DNA of 64,000 nucleotides, taken from NCBI RefSeq assembly GCF_041346945.1, contig NZ_CP166850.1, positions 7,610,501 through 7,674,500 on the forward strand, in the 5' to 3' direction. Below are positions 61,291 through 64,000 of this stretch, piece after piece (within the stretch, counting starts at the first letter, position 1; each line of letters opens with the position of its first letter). The notes below the pieces were generated by a model. That model saw only the letters and a list, made by a program, of their open reading frames with translations, was not told the DNA's origin and searched no databases. Both the position numbers and the translations under genes were made by a program. The stretch is from Amycolatopsis sp. cg9. GTDB lineage: Bacteria; Actinomycetota; Actinomycetes; Mycobacteriales; Pseudonocardiaceae.

Positions 61291-64000
61291 GTGCGGACGA
61301 GAACAGCGAGAGCCCTCCGGCTGACGTGCGTGGCCGCCGTCGCCGCGGCCACGGTGACCGTCGCGACCCCCGCCACCGCCGCCCCGCGGGGCCAGACCGT
61401 CACCGCCGGGAACGCGCGCTTCCAGGTGCTGTCGCCGACGGTGATCCGGACCGAGTACGCCGGCGACGGCCGCTTCACCGACGCCGCCACCTTCAACGCC
61501 GTCGGCCGCGGCGCGTTCACGCCGACGCCGTACAGCTCCACGGTTTCCGGCGGCGTGCTCACGATCCGGACGAGCGCCACGACCCTGACCTACCGGCTGG
61601 ATTCGGGCCCGTTCGACGGCGGGAACCTCGAAGTCCGCACGACCGCCGGCACGGCCCCGGTGCTCGCCGCGCCCTGGCGCCACCTGACCTGCCGGACCGG
61701 CGCGCTGTGCGAGGCCGAAGACCTGACCGCCGACGGGCTCGGCGTCGCCACCGACCACCGCGGCTACACCGGCGAAGGCTTCCTCGCCGGCTTCGAAAGC
61801 ACCGGCACATCGGCGACGGCGGACGTCGAGGCCACGGCCGCCGGGACGTACTCCCTGGCCGCCCGCTACGCCAACGGCCAGGGCGGGGACGGCCAGCACG
61901 TCACGCGCACCCTGAGCGTTTCGGTCGACGGCGGCGCGCCGCGGCAGCTCACCCTGCCGGTGACGGCCGACTGGGACACCTGGGCGGTCGCGTCCGTCCC
62001 GCTCACCCTCGGCGCCGGCCACCACAGCGTCCGCCTGCAGCGGACCGCGGCCGACTCCGGCAACGTCAACGTCGACGCCCTCGCGGCGCTCCCGGCCGGT
62101 GCGGCCTTCCCGCCCGCGTCGGCCCGTGCCTACACCGGCTGCCCGGCCGGTGTGAGCTGCGAGGCGGAAGCCGGGCTGCGGACCGGCTCGGCCGTCGTCG
62201 CGACCGACCACCCGGGCTACGCCGGGCGCGGCTTCGTCGCCGAGCTGAACCGGGGTTCGGCGCTGACGCAGCGGATCACCGACGTCGCCACCGCCGGCAC
62301 GTACCTGCTGCACGTGCGGTACGCCAACGGCACCGGCGGCGACGGGCGCCACGAGACGCGCACCGCGTCCGTCGCGGCGAACGGCGTCACCCGCACGCTG
62401 AGCCTCCCGGTCACCGACAGCTGGGACGCGTGGAAGAGCGCTTCGGTCCCGGTCGACCTGAAGGCCGGCGCGAACGACGTCGTGCTCGGCTGCCCCGACG
62501 ACGCCAGCTGCCACGTCAACATCGACACCGTCGCGGTCACGGCGTCGGGCGCGGCCGCCCCGCAGCCGCACCTCGCGCTCGGCGGGTACCGGCGCGGCCT
62601 CGACGGCGTGAACGGCGACAACGGCACGCCGTCGCTCACCGAAGGGCTCTTGCACCAGGACGGCTGGTACCTGCTCGACGACAGCCCTTCGGCCTGGTAC
62701 GACACCGCCACCCGCAAGGTCACGCAGCGACCGTCGCACGGCGGGAGCCCGTACCAGGACGGCTACGTCTTCACCTTCGGGCACGACTACAAGGCCGGGC
62801 TCCGCGACCTCGCGACCCTGACCGGGCCGCCCGAGCTGCTGCCGCGCTGGGCGTACGGCGTCTGGTACTCGGAGTACATCGACCGCACCGCGGCCGACTA
62901 CCGCGACACGATCCTGCCGCGCTTCCGCAGCGAGGGCGTGCCCCTCGACGTGCTCGTCACCGACACCGACTTCAAGGCGCCCGACACCTGGAACGGCTGG
63001 CAGATCGACACGGACAAGTTCCCCGACCCGGCGGGCTTCTTCGCGTGGTCGAAGGCCCAGGGCCTGCACAACACCCTGAACACCCACCCGAGCATCATGG
63101 GCTCGGACCCGCAGTTCGCCCGCGCGCAGGCGACGGCGAAGGGCAAGCTGGCCAAGTCCGGCTGCGGCACCGACTGCTACGTCTTCGACTGGGGCGACCC
63201 CGACCAGCTGACGGCCTACCTCGACCTGCACGCCGGGATGATGCGGCAGGGCAACGACTTCTGGTGGCTGGACTGGTGCTGCGACGGGTCGAAGTCGAGC
63301 CTGCCGGGCGTCACCCCGGACGCGTGGATCAACCAGCAGTACGCCGACCTGGCCGCCCCGGCGACCGGCCGCGGCTTCGTCACCTCGCGGGCCTACGGCT
63401 CGCTGCAGGCCGGTGGCTACGGCGGCCCGATCGGGCTGTCGACGGGACCGTGGGCGGACAAGCGCAGCACGCTGCACTTCACCGGTGACACGTCCTCGAC
63501 GTGGGGCACGCTGCGGATGGAGGTCGGGATCACCCCGGCCGAGTCGGCCGCGACGGGGATGTCGGCGATCAGCCACGACATCGGCGGGCACAACGACACG
63601 ACCGGCCTGCGTGGCAGCGAGACCTACACCTCGGGCGGGCAGCAGCGGCAGACGGCCAAGCTGCCCGACGACATGTACGCGCGCTGGGTGCAGCTCGGCA
63701 CGTTCCAGCCGATCGACCGCCTGCACAGCAACCACAGCGACCGGCTCCCGTGGCAGTACGGCGACGCGGCGAAGGCGTCGGCGACGAAGTTCCTGAACCT
63801 GCGGGAAAACCTGGTGCCCTACACCTACACGCTGGCCCAGGAGGCCGCGACGACGGGAGTTCCCGTGGTGCGGCCGACGTACCTGGAGTACCCGGACGAG
63901 CCGGCCGCCTACGCGGCGGCCTCGAGCGAGTACTTCTACGGGCCGGACCTGCTGGTGGCGCCGGTGACCACGCCGGGGACGTCGGCGACGACACCGGTCT
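61291..64000 (+). CDS. Secreted glycoside hydrolase family 31 protein with inserted CBM35-like modules (runs off the right edge)
   Basis: Over 900 residues lie in the window. A signal peptide (RLTCVAAVAAATVTVATPAT) is followed by the start of the GH31 N-terminal beta-sandwich (SPTVIRTEYAGDGRF). Two CBM35-like modules are then inserted (CEAEDLTADGLGVATDHRGY; CEAEAGLRTGSAVVATDHPG), after which the sandwich resumes (GGYRRGLDGVNGDNGTPSLT). The barrel has WYSEYIDRTAADYRD, FWWLDWCCDGS with nucleophile Asp about 661 and HFTGDTSSTWG with acid/base Asp about 733. It should cleave alpha-glucosides or alpha-xylosides outside the cell. GTG 61291 has GGAG eight bases upstream. The C-terminus is missing. 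Confidence 0.85.
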   Translation, partial: MRTRTARALRLTCVAAVAAATVTVATPATAAPRGQTVTAGNARFQVLSPTVIRTEYAGDGRFTDAATFNAVGRGAFTPTPYSSTVSGGVLTIRTSATTLTYRLDSGPFDGGNLEVRTTAGTAPVLAAPWRHLTCRTGALCEAEDLTADGLGVATDHRGYTGEGFLAGFESTGTSATADVEATAAGTYSLAARYANGQGGDGQHVTRTLSVSVDGGAPRQLTLPVTADWDTWAVASVPLTLGAGHHSVRLQRTAADSGNVNVDALAALPAGAAFPPASARAYTGCPAGVSCEAEAGLRTGSAVVATDHPGYAGRGFVAELNRGSALTQRITDVATAGTYLLHVRYANGTGGDGRHETRTASVAANGVTRTLSLPVTDSWDAWKSASVPVDLKAGANDVVLGCPDDASCHVNIDTVAVTASGAAAPQPHLALGGYRRGLDGVNGDNGTPSLTEGLLHQDGWYLLDDSPSAWYDTATRKVTQRPSHGGSPYQDGYVFTFGHDYKAGLRDLATLTGPPELLPRWAYGVWYSEYIDRTAADYRDTILPRFRSEGVPLDVLVTDTDFKAPDTWNGWQIDTDKFPDPAGFFAWSKAQGLHNTLNTHPSIMGSDPQFARAQATAKGKLAKSGCGTDCYVFDWGDPDQLTAYLDLHAGMMRQGNDFWWLDWCCDGSKSSLPGVTPDAWINQQYADLAAPATGRGFVTSRAYGSLQAGGYGGPIGLSTGPWADKRSTLHFTGDTSSTWGTLRMEVGITPAESAATGMSAISHDIGGHNDTTGLRGSETYTSGGQQRQTAKLPDDMYARWVQLGTFQPIDRLHSNHSDRLPWQYGDAAKASATKFLNLRENLVPYTYTLAQEAATTGVPVVRPTYLEYPDEPAAYAAASSEYFYGPDLLVAPVTTPGTSATTPV

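Overview
This 64 kb window is very GC-rich, densely coded actinomycete chromosome. Pseudonocardiales, most plausibly Amycolatopsis, fits best; that is an inference from coding style, AfsR/SARP and NB-ARC regulators, an NDMA-type alcohol dehydrogenase with a mycofactocin-protein-like neighbour, and several long intergenic palindromes. No rRNA, tRNA, CRISPR array, prophage or insertion sequence was seen. The window opens inside a LivM-type permease gene and closes inside a GH31 glycosidase gene.

Left part (1-4770, minus strand): AraC regulator, MoaF-like protein, SnoaL-like protein, LivK binding lipoprotein, LivH and partial LivM. Together they look like a small-molecule (amine or amino-acid-like) uptake unit. 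A divergent XRE/NB-ARC/TPR regulator follows (4895-7108). A non-coding patch then carries degenerate copies of the 3' end of the next gene. Next comes a tightly overlapping trio: glycosyltransferase, PIG-L deacetylase/methyltransferase fusion and acyl-CoA dehydrogenase-like protein (7664-10619).

Middle part: CorA transporter; a decayed FAD reductase gene cut at its 5' end beside a palindrome; a 1519-residue hybrid histidine kinase with seven 92-residue HAMP repeats, coupled to an ANTAR/GAF/PAS/PP2C phosphatase; a cytoplasmic BtuF-like protein; a calcium/proton antiporter; a LysR/PoxB divergent pair; an alcohol dehydrogenase locus with an MftB-like small protein and an AcoR-type activator; then assorted housekeeping, secreted and hypothetical genes (28115-35028), an acyl-CoA ligase and an AfsR-type SARP regulator with a SARP-box-like array upstream.

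Right part: a Tat-exported GH2 glycosidase and a divergent LacI repressor flank a complete L-rhamnose operon (44742-55700): ABC importer, mutarotase, RhaI, RhaEW aldolase/dehydrogenase, an extra arabinose/fucose-isomerase-fold protein and RhaB. GH2 outside and RhaEW inside suggest release of rhamnose from plant or bacterial glycans, then conversion to dihydroxyacetone phosphate and lactate.

After it come a small protein with an RHIM-like amyloid signalling motif (55690-56034), a secreted NPP1/NLP-family toxin-like protein, a LiaS/NarL-type two-component system, a second LacI regulator with its own operator, a DinB pseudogene and the GH31 gene with a LacI-type operator. The most unusual items are the amyloid-motif protein, the MftB-like orphan, the palindrome families and the SARP-box array.
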